Part shown: piece after piece, positions 1 to 7,030 of the stretch
Layout of the letters: each line of letters starts with the position of its first letter
How positions within the stretch are numbered: position 1 is the first letter of the stretch
Notes under the pieces: model-generated
Database searches by the model: none
Told to the model about the DNA's origin: nothing
What the model saw: only the letters and a program-made list of their open reading frames with translations
Position numbers and translations under genes: made by a program
NCBI GenBank assembly: GCA_039819115.1
Contig: JBCBST010000077.1
Coordinates: 1-15,580, forward strand
Direction of reading: 5' to 3'
Source: JBCBST01 sp039819115
GTDB lineage: Bacteria > Bacteroidota > Rhodothermia > Balneolales > Balneolaceae
DNA: 15,580 nt

Positions 1-141
1 CCGGGTGATGTTGCTATGTGCTATGCAGATCCAACCAAAGCTGAACAAGAGTTAAACTGGAAAGCCGAAAAAGGAATTGAAGAGATGTGTGCGGATACCT
101 GGCACTGGCAATCCTCAAACCCGGATGGGTATAAGAATTGA
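1..141 (+). CDS. galE: UDP-glucose 4-epimerase, C-terminal end (partial)
   Basis: The window opens inside a reading frame whose last 46 residues end in TGA at 139-141. The visible tail contains CYADPTKAEQELNWKA, then DTWHWQ and NPDGY. This is the typical C-terminus of GalE, an NAD-dependent short-chain dehydrogenase/reductase that interconverts UDP-glucose and UDP-galactose in the cytoplasm. The E. coli protein ends with a very similar 'ADASKADRELNW...DTWHWQ...PQGY' pattern (family knowledge). The Rossmann fold and the catalytic Tyr-x-x-x-Lys lie upstream, outside the window, so their integrity cannot be judged. The gene ends 53 nt before a tRNA gene. A related nucleotide-sugar epimerase is the main alternative, but the DTWHWQ tail favours GalE. 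Confidence 0.85.
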   Translation, partial: PGDVAMCYADPTKAEQELNWKAEKGIEEMCADTWHWQSSNPDGYKN

Positions 142-173
142 GATTCATGATTCCTTTTAAATATGGCTCACCG

Positions 174-181
174 TATATTTG
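174..181 (+). promoter_or_regulatory. Bacteroidota-type -7 promoter element (TATATTTG) for tRNA-Leu
   Basis: TATATTTG matches the Bacteroidota -7 consensus TAnnTTTG exactly and ends 13 nt before the mature tRNA 5' end at 195. A start site about 5-7 nt downstream would give a short leader. No clear TTTG -33 element is visible at the expected distance; only a T-rich run near 151-158 is present. The call rests on the match and its position. Confidence 0.45.
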
Positions 182-194
182 AGTTTGCCGAATA

Positions 195-276
195 GCCAAA
201 GTGGCGGAATTGGTAGACGCGCGCGACTCAAAATCGCGTTCCTCCGGGAGTGTGGGTTCGAGTCCCACCTTTGGTA
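195..276 (+). tRNA. tRNA-Leu (anticodon CAA)
   Basis: A full class II tRNA cloverleaf can be folded by eye. The acceptor stem is GCCAAAG (195-201) with CTTTGGT (269-275), including one G-U pair, and the discriminator base is A276. The D arm contains AATTGGTAGA. The anticodon stem CGCGA/TCGCG encloses the loop CTCAAAA, which gives anticodon CAA, reading UUG leucine codons. A long variable arm with CCTCC/GGGAG supports leucine. The T arm is GTGGG-TTCGAGT-CCCAC. The 3' CCA is not encoded (ACA follows), so it must be added by the CCA-adding enzyme. The gene lies just downstream of galE on the same strand and is followed by a likely terminator. Confidence 0.95.
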
Positions 277-280
277 CATT

Positions 281-316
281 AAAAGCAGAGCAGATTTATT
301 TGTTCTGCTTTTTTTA
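281..316 (+). terminator. Rho-independent terminator after tRNA-Leu
   Basis: AAAAGCAGA (281-289) is complementary to TCTGCTTTT (304-312). A shorter alternative pairs AGCAGA (289-294) with TCTGCT (304-309). The 3' arm runs into a tract of seven to eight T residues ending at about 315. The position, 5 nt after the tRNA, fits termination of the tRNA transcript. The stem is fairly A/T-rich. Confidence 0.65.
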
Positions 317-639
317 TGACCTCTTGTATCTGTGTTGGGCATACCTTAATGCTGGGAGTCTGGAGACAAGCACTATCTTGCAAGGTTATGGGTATACCAA
401 GACATCTGTACTTATTCTTTGTTAGCAGCCATTTCTGACCGTCAGCTATCGGAGAGGAATCTAATTCCTTAGCATAGGCCTGTTATTCAGATTAAGACTC
501 CTGCCTTCGCAGGAGTGACTCTCGGTTATTCTACTGGACAGGATCTTAAGCATGAGCGTACATCGAATAGGCGCCCCCTAAACGCATATATCATAAACCC
601 GATTTCTATTTGAGATCCGGCTTTCCTTATGTTCAAGCT
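317..639. other. Intergenic stretch without a supported gene
   Basis: No open frame here resembles a protein; the only + strand frame begins inside the tRNA. The stretch holds two hairpins: a small one at 455-469 (AGGAAT-CTA-ATTCCT) and a strong one at 497-516. GGGCATACC (337-345) and GGGTATACC (390-398) form a near-repeat of unknown meaning. TCTATTTG at 605-612 differs by one base from the Bacteroidota -7 consensus. It lies 27 nt before the likely start of the aldo/keto reductase gene, so it is a weak promoter candidate. No copy of the tRNA 3' end was seen, so there is no sign of an attachment site. Confidence 0.6.
497..516. repeat. REP-like palindrome
   Basis: ACTCCTGC (497-504) and GCAGGAGT (509-516) are a perfect 8-bp inverted repeat around the loop CTTC, flanked by AAG and GACT. 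The form (stem ending in CTGC, CTTC loop, GACT after the 3' arm) resembles short extragenic palindromes found in many copies in various bacterial genomes. Only one copy occurs in this window, so 'repeat' is an inference from form. No T-tract follows, which argues against a classical terminator. Confidence 0.45.
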
Positions 640-1518
640 ATGAACATCCCATCCTCAGCCTCCCCTGAACCCATACCCCGGCTTTCGTTCGGTTGTATGT
701 CGCTGGATGTAACCGATTCCGCCAGTATCCCCCTACTCCAATCAGCCTATGATGAGGGCATTACCCACTTCGATACCGCAGATTTGTACGATAAAGGGGC
801 AAATGAAATCCTGCTCGGAAAAGCTGTGCATTCATTCAGACAGCATATCACGATATCAACAAAAGCAGGTAACCAATGGAAGCCGGATGGTAGTGGCTGG
901 ACGTGGAATCCCACACCATCTTATCTTATTAAAGCCATTGAAGATAGCCTGATCAGGTTACAAACAGATTATATCGATTTGCTTCAGCTTCATGGTGGTA
1001 CCATCGATGATCCTGTTGAGGATGTGATAACTACTTTTGAACAACTAAAGAAGCAGGGTAAGATTCGGGCATATGGTATTTCATCCATTCGACCCAACGT
1101 AATCCGGAAATGGGTGGGCTTTTCCAACATGAGCTCCGTGATGATGCAATACTCCATACTGGATCGACGACCGGAAGAAGAACTTTTATCCCTGCTTGAA
1201 GAAAACGGGATTGGGGTACTTGCAAGAGGTGTGCTTGCAAAAGGGTTGCTTATTGATAAACAGCCCACCTCCTACCTCGATCATTCTGAATCAGCAATCG
1301 TCCACCTTCAGTCAGCCATGAAGGATCTCGGAAATGCCCCGGAACTCGCCCTTGGATTTGTATTGCAACAGCCTGCCGTTCAGTCGGTTGTGGCAGGTAT
1401 CCGCACCAGGCAACACCTCAACAATTTACTTTACGCGTACCGAAGCATTAAACCCGATGTTGATTATCAGGCTTTGTTTAAAGATGTTCCTGCCTTCACC
1501 TATAACAAGCACCGCTAG
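640..1518 (+). CDS. Aldo/keto reductase
   Basis: This 292-residue protein is an NADPH-dependent oxidoreductase of the aldo/keto reductase TIM-barrel family, expected in the cytoplasm. The catalytic tetrad is visible: Asp45 and Tyr50 in HFDTADLYDKG, Lys75 in STKAG, and His118 in LLQLHGG. The text around YIDLLQLH and KIRAYGISS is typical of the family, and the C-terminal part (GFVLQQPAVQSVVAGIR) matches the region that binds the cofactor phosphate. The substrate cannot be told from sequence. The frame is open from a TTG at 610, but ATG 640 was chosen because family N-termini begin shortly before the first strand (LSFGCMSL). Neither start has a Shine-Dalgarno sequence. The gene for a secreted propeller protein follows after 8 nt, suggesting co-transcription. 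Confidence 0.88.
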   Translation: MNIPSSASPEPIPRLSFGCMSLDVTDSASIPLLQSAYDEGITHFDTADLYDKGANEILLGKAVHSFRQHITISTKAGNQWKPDGSGWTWNPTPSYLIKAIEDSLIRLQTDYIDLLQLHGGTIDDPVEDVITTFEQLKKQGKIRAYGISSIRPNVIRKWVGFSNMSSVMMQYSILDRRPEEELLSLLEENGIGVLARGVLAKGLLIDKQPTSYLDHSESAIVHLQSAMKDLGNAPELALGFVLQQPAVQSVVAGIRTRQHLNNLLYAYRSIKPDVDYQALFKDVPAFTYNKHR

Positions 1519-1526
1519 CTAAACTC

Positions 1527-2477
1527 ATGCATATCCGTATCCTGCTCGCATTCCTTTTCCTGTTCAGTCTTTCAACAGATGCGGCCACACAACTCCTGGA
1601 CTGGAAGAATCTTTCAAATCCGGTATACAGCAAGGAAGGATGGTCGACCAAAGATGCGACCATGACCTGGCACGAGCCTACAGAGACATTTTATATCTTT
1701 TTCTCTGCCTTCTTTTTTGATGAGGGCCGTGAACGTTGCCATGTAACCGGTGTGCGTACCCGTGATTTTATTACGTTTTCAGATCCTTTGTTTATCTGGA
1801 GTGGTATAGAAGAAGGCTGGATAGGGTTTTGTTCCCCCAATCTGACCCGGTTTAACGATCGTTATGTACTCACTTTTAATTCCTGGGGTGATAAAAAAGG
1901 ACGGGCCAATCAATTGTTTTATGCCGAATCGGATAATCTGGAAAACTGGAGCGCACCTAAACCCCTGGGATCTAATGTGACCAACGGGCATCGGGCAATT
2001 GACGCAGCCGTATACCCATTCGGGGATACCGTATTTTTGTTCTGGAAGCTCAATCAGACCCCCCAGGTTTCGTATGCCCCCAGCTTAGCGTCAGAGCAAT
2101 GGAAAACACTGGGCAATCCAGGGCTTGGGTGGTTCGAAAATGCCCAATTGCTGAATGTCGACAATGAAATGTATCTGGTGGCGACCGCACGCAAACATCG
2201 GCAGATGCTATTTAAAATGGACGGAGACCCCGCAAATACATGGGACTGGCTGAAATGGAATACAGTAGGCGAAATTCTTGCTCCCCTGGAATCGTTTAAT
2301 ACCGACGAACGAATGAACGCGGGTTTTTTAGCTGACTGGAGATCGTTTGACGGATACTTCTACTACCTGTACGCAGGCCGGACCGAGGGAGAATCTCATG
2401 CCGGGAGAGGAAATCAAAAGCTGGCACTAATACGATCCCAAAACCTGGAAGACTGGGTGATACCCGGACAGGAATAA
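1527..2477 (+). CDS. Secreted five-bladed beta-propeller protein, glycosyl hydrolase-like (GH43/GH32 fold)
   Basis: The 316-residue product begins with a signal peptide (MHIRILLAFLFLFSLSTDAA, likely cleaved near residue 20), so it is exported. The rest is rich in aromatic residues and shows recurring propeller-blade motifs: HEPTETFYIFFSAF, SPNLTRFNDRYVLTFNSWG, AESDNLENWSAP, DAAVYPFGDTVFLFWK and RSQNLEDWVIP. The repeated 'x-S-x-D/N-L-x-x-W' turn is characteristic of GH43, GH32 and related five-bladed propeller hydrolases (family knowledge). Acidic residues at blade starts could be catalytic, but I cannot assign nucleophile and acid with confidence, so enzymatic activity is inferred only from the fold. 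The gene starts 8 nt after the aldo/keto reductase stop and converges on bioA, whose 3' end lies 11 nt away. A secreted sugar-binding or sugar-trimming role is plausible; the substrate is unknown. Confidence 0.65.
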   Translation: MHIRILLAFLFLFSLSTDAATQLLDWKNLSNPVYSKEGWSTKDATMTWHEPTETFYIFFSAFFFDEGRERCHVTGVRTRDFITFSDPLFIWSGIEEGWIGFCSPNLTRFNDRYVLTFNSWGDKKGRANQLFYAESDNLENWSAPKPLGSNVTNGHRAIDAAVYPFGDTVFLFWKLNQTPQVSYAPSLASEQWKTLGNPGLGWFENAQLLNVDNEMYLVATARKHRQMLFKMDGDPANTWDWLKWNTVGEILAPLESFNTDERMNAGFLADWRSFDGYFYYLYAGRTEGESHAGRGNQKLALIRSQNLEDWVIPGQE

Positions 2478-2488
2478 CGTATTCCGTT

Positions 2489-3772
2489 CTAGTCGAGCAC
2501 TTCTTCCAGAATACCGGGTATGACATTCCACATGGCAGCTACCTCATCGGAAGTTACACAGTAAGGAGGCATAAAGTAGATCACATTACCCAAAGGGCGC
2601 AAAAGAAAACCATGATCAATACTGGTCTTTTTTATCCGCTGAGAAATGGTGTTGAAGTAGCCTCTCTCCTCTTTGTTGAGTACATCCATAGCAGCTATGG
2701 TGCCTTTTACCCTGAAACGGTCCAGCCTGGGATGACTCTGAAGTGAGCTCATATTCTCCAGGTGAAGCTGTTCAAGATCTTTAAACGCAGATTCATCCTC
2801 TTCCAGCAAATCAAGACTGGCTAATGCCGCGGCACATCCTAATGGATTGGCTGTATAAGAATGTGCATGCCAGAGGGTTTTATCGGGGTCGGAGGAGTTG
2901 AACGCCTGGTAAACTTCCTCACTCACAATAGTAGCACTTAATGGTAGAAAACCGCCCGTTATCCCTTTGCTAACCGCAATAATGTCGGGTTGAACCTGAG
3001 CACGAGTACAGGCAAAATAATCTCCGGTACGCCCAAAACCAGTCATCACTTCATCGAAAATGAGTAACACATCGAACTGGCGATTGACCCAGTGCAGTTT
3101 TTGCATAAACTCTTCGCTGCACATTCGCATCCCTCCTGCGCCCTGAATAAGGGGCTCCATCAGAATACCGGCATATTTCGCCGGATGTTCGTCCAGCAAA
3201 CGCTCGAGGTGTTCAATAACCGCATCTTCTTTTTGTGCCCGTTCTTCGTCACCCAGCCAGGTATGGGGAAATGGAATGATTTCCACATCCAGCAACCAGT
3301 CGTTAAATACGTCATTAAACGTATTACGCTCTCCTACCGACATAGCGCCTACTGTATCTCCGTGATAGGCGTCCTCAAAACAAATAAACGTGCTTCTTTC
3401 CTGCCCGATATTTTTCCAGTATTGGTAGGCAATTTTCATTCCTATCTCGATGGCGGTGGATCCATTATCGGAATAAAATACGCGGTTCAGGTTAGTGGGG
3501 AGTTTATTGACCAAACGTTCAGCCAATTGTTCGGCAGGGTCATGGGTGAATCCGGCAAAGATAACATGTTCAAGTTCCTGAGCCTGCTTTGTAATTGCCT
3601 CAGTGATGCGTGGATGTGCATGCCCATGAAGATTTACCCACCAACTGGAAATACAATCCATGATTTCACGGTCATCTTCGAGGGTGAGATAGATACCCTG
3701 CCCCTTTTTTACTTTAAGAGGGTCGGGCATCCCTTTCAAAATGGTAAACGGGTGCCAGAGATGGTTAGACAT
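2489..3772 (-). CDS. bioA: Adenosylmethionine-8-amino-7-oxononanoate aminotransferase
   Basis: BioA is a PLP enzyme that converts 8-amino-7-oxononanoate (KAPA) to 7,8-diaminononanoate, usually with S-adenosylmethionine as amino donor. The 427-residue length is normal. Visible marks are HLWHPFT at the N-terminus, the SSWW substrate-site motif at 42-45, SDNGSTAIE (101-109, PLP phosphate site), DAYHGDT (134-140), IFDEVMTGFGRTG with cofactor Asp240, and the Schiff-base Lys269 in VSKGITGG. HAHSYTANPLGCAAA follows, as in class III aminotransferases. HLWHPFT and SSWW separate BioA from general omega-aminotransferases. The ATG at 3772 overlaps the end of bioD by 8 nt. It is the last gene of the leftward trp-bio array and converges on the propeller gene with no clear terminator between them; only a 6-bp inverted repeat spans 2471-2485. 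Confidence 0.95.
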   Translation of the reverse strand: MSNHLWHPFTILKGMPDPLKVKKGQGIYLTLEDDREIMDCISSWWVNLHGHAHPRITEAITKQAQELEHVIFAGFTHDPAEQLAERLVNKLPTNLNRVFYSDNGSTAIEIGMKIAYQYWKNIGQERSTFICFEDAYHGDTVGAMSVGERNTFNDVFNDWLLDVEIIPFPHTWLGDEERAQKEDAVIEHLERLLDEHPAKYAGILMEPLIQGAGGMRMCSEEFMQKLHWVNRQFDVLLIFDEVMTGFGRTGDYFACTRAQVQPDIIAVSKGITGGFLPLSATIVSEEVYQAFNSSDPDKTLWHAHSYTANPLGCAAALASLDLLEEDESAFKDLEQLHLENMSSLQSHPRLDRFRVKGTIAAMDVLNKEERGYFNTISQRIKKTSIDHGFLLRPLGNVIYFMPPYCVTSDEVAAMWNVIPGILEEVLD

Positions 3773-4397
3773 GGGTCATGGTTTGATATGCAGCAAGCAA
3801 ATGCTCACGGTTCAGATGGGAAACAGGTTCCAGATCAAAAACAGGAACCTGACCGAAATGTTCAATGGTCTCGTGGTTCGAAGGATGAGATTCACCACTC
3901 AACACTACACCCAGTACGTCAACCTTACGATCGCGAAGTGCCTTTAGGGATAGCAATGTATGATTTAAGGTTCCAAGTTCACTTCTGGCAACAAGCAACA
4001 CCGGCAAACCAAGATGTACGATCACATCCAATATGGTGTCTTTCCAGTTGATGGGGACAATTAAACCACCCGCTCCTTCAACAATTAAATGACGGGTCGA
4101 GAACTCAGGTAATTTAAAGTCGTTTAACGCCAGCTCAACTCCATCTATATCGGCCGAGGCGTGCGGACTCATGGGTGTATTCAGCTTATACCGCTCCGGA
4201 ATAATATGCTGATCGGTAACCCCGGAAACACGTTGAACAAACGCTGTATCGGTTTCCTCTTCCAGCCCCGATTGAATGGGCTTCCAATAGGTAGCATCTA
4301 ATGCACTCATTAACATTGATGAGAGCACGGTTTTGCCAATTCCGGTATCTGTACCGGTTACAAAGAATGCGTCTGGAAATTCAATCATAGCCGTCAC
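3765..4397 (-). CDS. bioD: ATP-dependent dethiobiotin synthetase
   Basis: BioD closes the ureido ring of dethiobiotin from diaminononanoate, CO2 and ATP. The 210-residue protein carries the family P-loop GTDTGIGKT (15-23), the substrate lysine in YWKPIQSG (Lys39), the conserved NTPMSPHASA segment (73-82) and VEGAGGLIVPI (106-116). These match BioD in order and spacing. The start is taken as GTG at 4397, which overlaps the bioC stop as GTGA and so suggests translational coupling. An in-frame ATG at 4388 gives MIEFPDAFFVTGTDTG and is an equally reasonable start. The 3' end overlaps bioA by 8 nt. Confidence 0.94.
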   Translation of the reverse strand: MTAMIEFPDAFFVTGTDTGIGKTVLSSMLMSALDATYWKPIQSGLEEETDTAFVQRVSGVTDQHIIPERYKLNTPMSPHASADIDGVELALNDFKLPEFSTRHLIVEGAGGLIVPINWKDTILDVIVHLGLPVLLVARSELGTLNHTLLSLKALRDRKVDVLGVVLSGESHPSNHETIEHFGQVPVFDLEPVSHLNREHLLAAYQTMTHV

Positions 4398-5200
4398 CCA
4401 TCCCGTTTAGCTGCCAGGTACACAACATGCCAGTTCACCTTAATTCCGTCAGATTCAGAGGTATCCCAATGATTTGTTAACAACCGCATTTGTTTGGCAG
4501 ATAAAGATTTACCTGATTTCGATGCTGATGCTCCAATTGCTTTAAGGTGTCGGAAGAAATCCAAACTTGAATCAAAGGTCTGAACCAGGTCGTTTTCGTA
4601 ATAATCAATTTGCTGAGGACCAATCGAAAGCTTGATAACAACTTCTTCCACATCGGGAAGCGTATTTGCGGTAAAGGGTAAGCCCAGTTCAAGGCAATAC
4701 TCATACCAGGATTTAAATGAGTTATTTCCCGGGAAAGCAGTAAGTAATAACCCACCTGGTGCAAGCTGATTGGTCAACTGTTCCAGGCCATACGAAACAT
4801 CATTAAACCATTGAGCAGCAAAGTTTGAAATGATGAGGGCATACTTCTGAGGTGATTCTTCCAGGTGGTCTGCATCAAGTACGCGGAAGGTAACATTAGG
4901 GAGCGTTTCAAACGCCTCAGTTAACCGGTGCTCTGTATACCGGATCATTTCTTCGGAAGCATCCGTAAGGTGAATTTCAGCCTGAGGAAACTCCTGGATT
5001 AATAACTCGGAGAGAAAACCTGTTCCGGCTCCTACTTCAAGGATCGGTCCTTCAGGTATCATATCCTTCCAGGGTCGCAGGGAGGCTATCAAACCTTCCG
5101 CAACATTTCTCTGTATGCCTGCTTGTTGATGATAGTTATGAGCAGAAGCCCCGAATCGGGTTATATGCTGCTTATGTGCTTGCTGATCTATTGTTTTCAT
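4394..5200 (-). CDS. bioC: Malonyl-[ACP] O-methyltransferase
   Basis: BioC methylates the free carboxyl of malonyl-ACP so that the fatty acid machinery can build a pimeloyl chain. The product has 268 residues. It has the class I SAM-methyltransferase motif ILEVGAGTGF (53-62) and an acidic residue after strand 2 (LTDAS, Asp80). The N-terminal RFGASAHNYHQQA is typical of BioC and distinguishes it from generic methyltransferases. The later NFAAQWFND fits the family motif after strand 4. The frame is open upstream to a TTG at 5221, but ATG 5200 (MKTIDQQA) aligns better with known BioC starts. It overlaps the preceding esterase gene by 29 nt, and the next gene, bioD, by 4 nt. Its place beside an alpha/beta hydrolase supports the pimeloyl-ACP role. 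Confidence 0.9.
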   Translation of the reverse strand: MKTIDQQAHKQHITRFGASAHNYHQQAGIQRNVAEGLIASLRPWKDMIPEGPILEVGAGTGFLSELLIQEFPQAEIHLTDASEEMIRYTEHRLTEAFETLPNVTFRVLDADHLEESPQKYALIISNFAAQWFNDVSYGLEQLTNQLAPGGLLLTAFPGNNSFKSWYEYCLELGLPFTANTLPDVEEVVIKLSIGPQQIDYYENDLVQTFDSSLDFFRHLKAIGASASKSGKSLSAKQMRLLTNHWDTSESDGIKVNWHVVYLAAKRDG

Positions 5201-5873
5201 GCCATCCAAAAATAGGAACAACCGAACATAGATACGACCAACATTCTTCGGCTTTTACAAACGGTAAAGCGTGCCCATCGTTCTCAAAAACAAGGTGTTC
5301 TTTTTTGCCCACATACCCTGAGAGCAGGTCTCCCCCTCTGGGAGCATCAAGAATATGATCCTGACCAGAATCAATAGCCACCATCAGGGGTAAAGAGTCC
5401 AGATCGATCATAGGATAGCGGGTGCTTTTGAGTTGTTTCAGATCGTGTAACAGGAGTCCTGTATCCGCGCTCTCCCCAGCCGTAAATGATGATTGATTTG
5501 GGGAAAAAGCATGCTCCCTAAATTGATGCCATACCTCCAGCGGATGATCCCGAAAAGCCTGTATTGTTAACTCGAGTTTCTTTGAAGCTGCTTTGTTACC
5601 TGGGGGTATAAACTCCACAAAACTATTGAAAAGAACGATCACATCTGCCTTACTAAGCACCGCTGTATTACACCAGTGAAAGCCAAAAGAGTGGACAAAA
5701 ACTACTTTTACGGATCTTAAAGGTTCAAAACGCGGAATAAAAGGTGAGTTAACATACCCCCGGTTAGCAACTTTAAAGGGTATGGTCTCCGGAATACACG
5801 ATTGCAAGGGTGTCCAGAAGTCCGGCCCGAACCCCCATCCATGATAGGCATGAATTTCTAGCGGTTTTTCCAT
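5172..5873 (-). CDS. Alpha/beta hydrolase, probable pimeloyl-[ACP] methyl ester esterase (BioH/BioK-like)
   Basis: This 233-residue protein looks like a small alpha/beta hydrolase. HGWGFGPDFW (11-20) resembles the HGWG oxyanion segment of BioH. A likely triad is Ser62 in FVHSFGFHW, Asp172 in DSGQDHIL and His201 in NDGHALPF. The elbow is V-H-S-F-G, not the usual G-x-S-x-G. There is no signal peptide. It lies between bioF and bioC, overlapping the first by 16 nt and the second by 29 nt. This is where many genomes carry an esterase that removes the methyl group BioC adds (BioH, BioG, BioK, BioJ or BioV types). It lacks the WSMGVW-type elbow I associate with BioG. The function is inferred mainly from context plus triad; the exact subfamily is undecided, so no symbol is given. 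Confidence 0.7.
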   Translation of the reverse strand: MEKPLEIHAYHGWGFGPDFWTPLQSCIPETIPFKVANRGYVNSPFIPRFEPLRSVKVVFVHSFGFHWCNTAVLSKADVIVLFNSFVEFIPPGNKAASKKLELTIQAFRDHPLEVWHQFREHAFSPNQSSFTAGESADTGLLLHDLKQLKSTRYPMIDLDSLPLMVAIDSGQDHILDAPRGGDLLSGYVGKKEHLVFENDGHALPFVKAEECWSYLCSVVPIFGWHENNRSAST

Positions 5874-7027
5874 GTCTTAAAAGCGGTGAGTAACTGATCA
5901 ATATGAGAGGCCGTATGGTGCGCCGTAAAAGTTAAGCGGATTCTGGAAGTTCCCTCCGGAACGGTTGGGGGTCGAATAGCTGATGCCCATATCCCCTGAT
6001 CTTCCAGGAACGCGGATAGCCTCAATACGTCCTCATCGCTGCCAATTAAAACAGGAATGATTTGAGAATCGGAAGGTGCCATCTGGTACCCTAATTCTGT
6101 CATGGCAACTTTAAACTCTTGGGTGAACCCCAGAATCCGCTGGCGCTCTTCATTCAATGAAGGTATGAGATCCAGTGCAGCATCTATAGCACCTATAACA
6201 GAAGGAGGTAAAGCAGTAGAGTAAATTACTGCCGGACAGGTATTTATAAAAAACTCCTTAAGCTCTGACGAACACCCTACAAATGCTCCGAATGCCCCAA
6301 ACGATTTACCAAAGGTACCCAAAGCCAAATCAATTGCATCATGACCGTGATTTAATCCCAACCCATCGTTACCCAATAGGCCAATGGCATGAGCATCATC
6401 GCTATACACATACGCATCATAATCTTCCGCAAGAGAGAGTATCCGGTCCAGATGGTTACGATCCCCATCCATGCTAAACACGGTTTCGGTAACGATCCAG
6501 ATCCGGTTGAAGTTTTTATGCCGGGTGCTGGCTAACAATTCCCCGAGATGGTCATCATCATTATGGCGAAATCTCTGAACCGTGGCCTGACTTAACCTGG
6601 AACCAAGAATCAGACTGTTATGACATAGACGATCAATAAGGATGAGAGAATTACGGTCTGCAACTGAACTTAAAATGCCCAGATTACCCTGAAATCCTGA
6701 GTTTAACAGCAGTACGCTTTCCCTTTCAAATGCGGATGCAAGTTTGTGTTCAAGCTGCTCGTGAATGGTAAATGAACCACTTACCAGACGGGATGCAGTA
6801 GCCCCTGCCCCATACGCTTCGGTAAACTCATTCGAACGCTCCTTAACCAGCGGGTGGCTGGCAAGACCCAGGTAGTCATTCGAACAAAAATTGATCAAGG
6901 TCTTGCCATCAATCCCTATGTGAGCTCCTCCGAGCGGAACCAGAGCGGTAAGCTTCCGGAATCGATTATGCTCCCTGCGCTGCTGTAGCATTTTTTCAGC
7001 GAAGGGGTATGATTTAGGCGTAGCCAA
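5858..7027 (-). CDS. bioF: 8-amino-7-oxononanoate synthase
   Basis: BioF condenses pimeloyl-ACP (or -CoA) with L-alanine, releasing CO2, to form KAPA. The 389-residue protein shows FCSNDYLGLASHP (47-59), LLLNSGFQGN (107-115), SDDAHAIGLLG with cofactor Asp211 and His213, and the Schiff-base Lys241 in GTFGKSFGAFG. These are standard for the alpha-oxoamine synthase family. Related members (KBL, ALAS, serine palmitoyltransferase) are excluded mainly by the surrounding bio genes. The longest frame starts with TTG at 7027, just after the in-frame stop of the lipoprotein gene. An ATG at 6991 would drop 12 residues, including part of the expected first helix, so TTG is preferred but not certain. No Shine-Dalgarno is seen at either start. 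Confidence 0.93.
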   Translation of the reverse strand: MATPKSYPFAEKMLQQRREHNRFRKLTALVPLGGAHIGIDGKTLINFCSNDYLGLASHPLVKERSNEFTEAYGAGATASRLVSGSFTIHEQLEHKLASAFERESVLLLNSGFQGNLGILSSVADRNSLILIDRLCHNSLILGSRLSQATVQRFRHNDDDHLGELLASTRHKNFNRIWIVTETVFSMDGDRNHLDRILSLAEDYDAYVYSDDAHAIGLLGNDGLGLNHGHDAIDLALGTFGKSFGAFGAFVGCSSELKEFFINTCPAVIYSTALPPSVIGAIDAALDLIPSLNEERQRILGFTQEFKVAMTELGYQMAPSDSQIIPVLIGSDEDVLRLSAFLEDQGIWASAIRPPTVPEGTSRIRLTFTAHHTASHIDQLLTAFKTWKNR

Positions 7028-7030
7028 GTA

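Noticed and set aside
201..425. A 74-codon + strand frame
   Set aside because: It begins inside the tRNA-Leu gene and runs through its terminator; the translated start is simply the tRNA read as protein.
195..639. Possible integration site at the tRNA-Leu 3' end
   Set aside because: No repeated copy of the tRNA 3' end and no integrase gene are visible in the window; the following genes look like ordinary metabolism.
2471..2485. GGAATA-ACG-TATTCC inverted repeat between the propeller gene and bioA as a bidirectional terminator
   Set aside because: The stem is only 6 bp, A/T-rich and partly inside the coding end, with no T-tract on either side.
3092..4051. A 319-codon open frame on the + strand opposite bioA and bioD
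   Set aside because: It is fully antisense to two well-supported biotin genes, its translation shows no family motifs, and its amino-acid composition (many Cys, His, Phe and Met) looks like a shadow frame.
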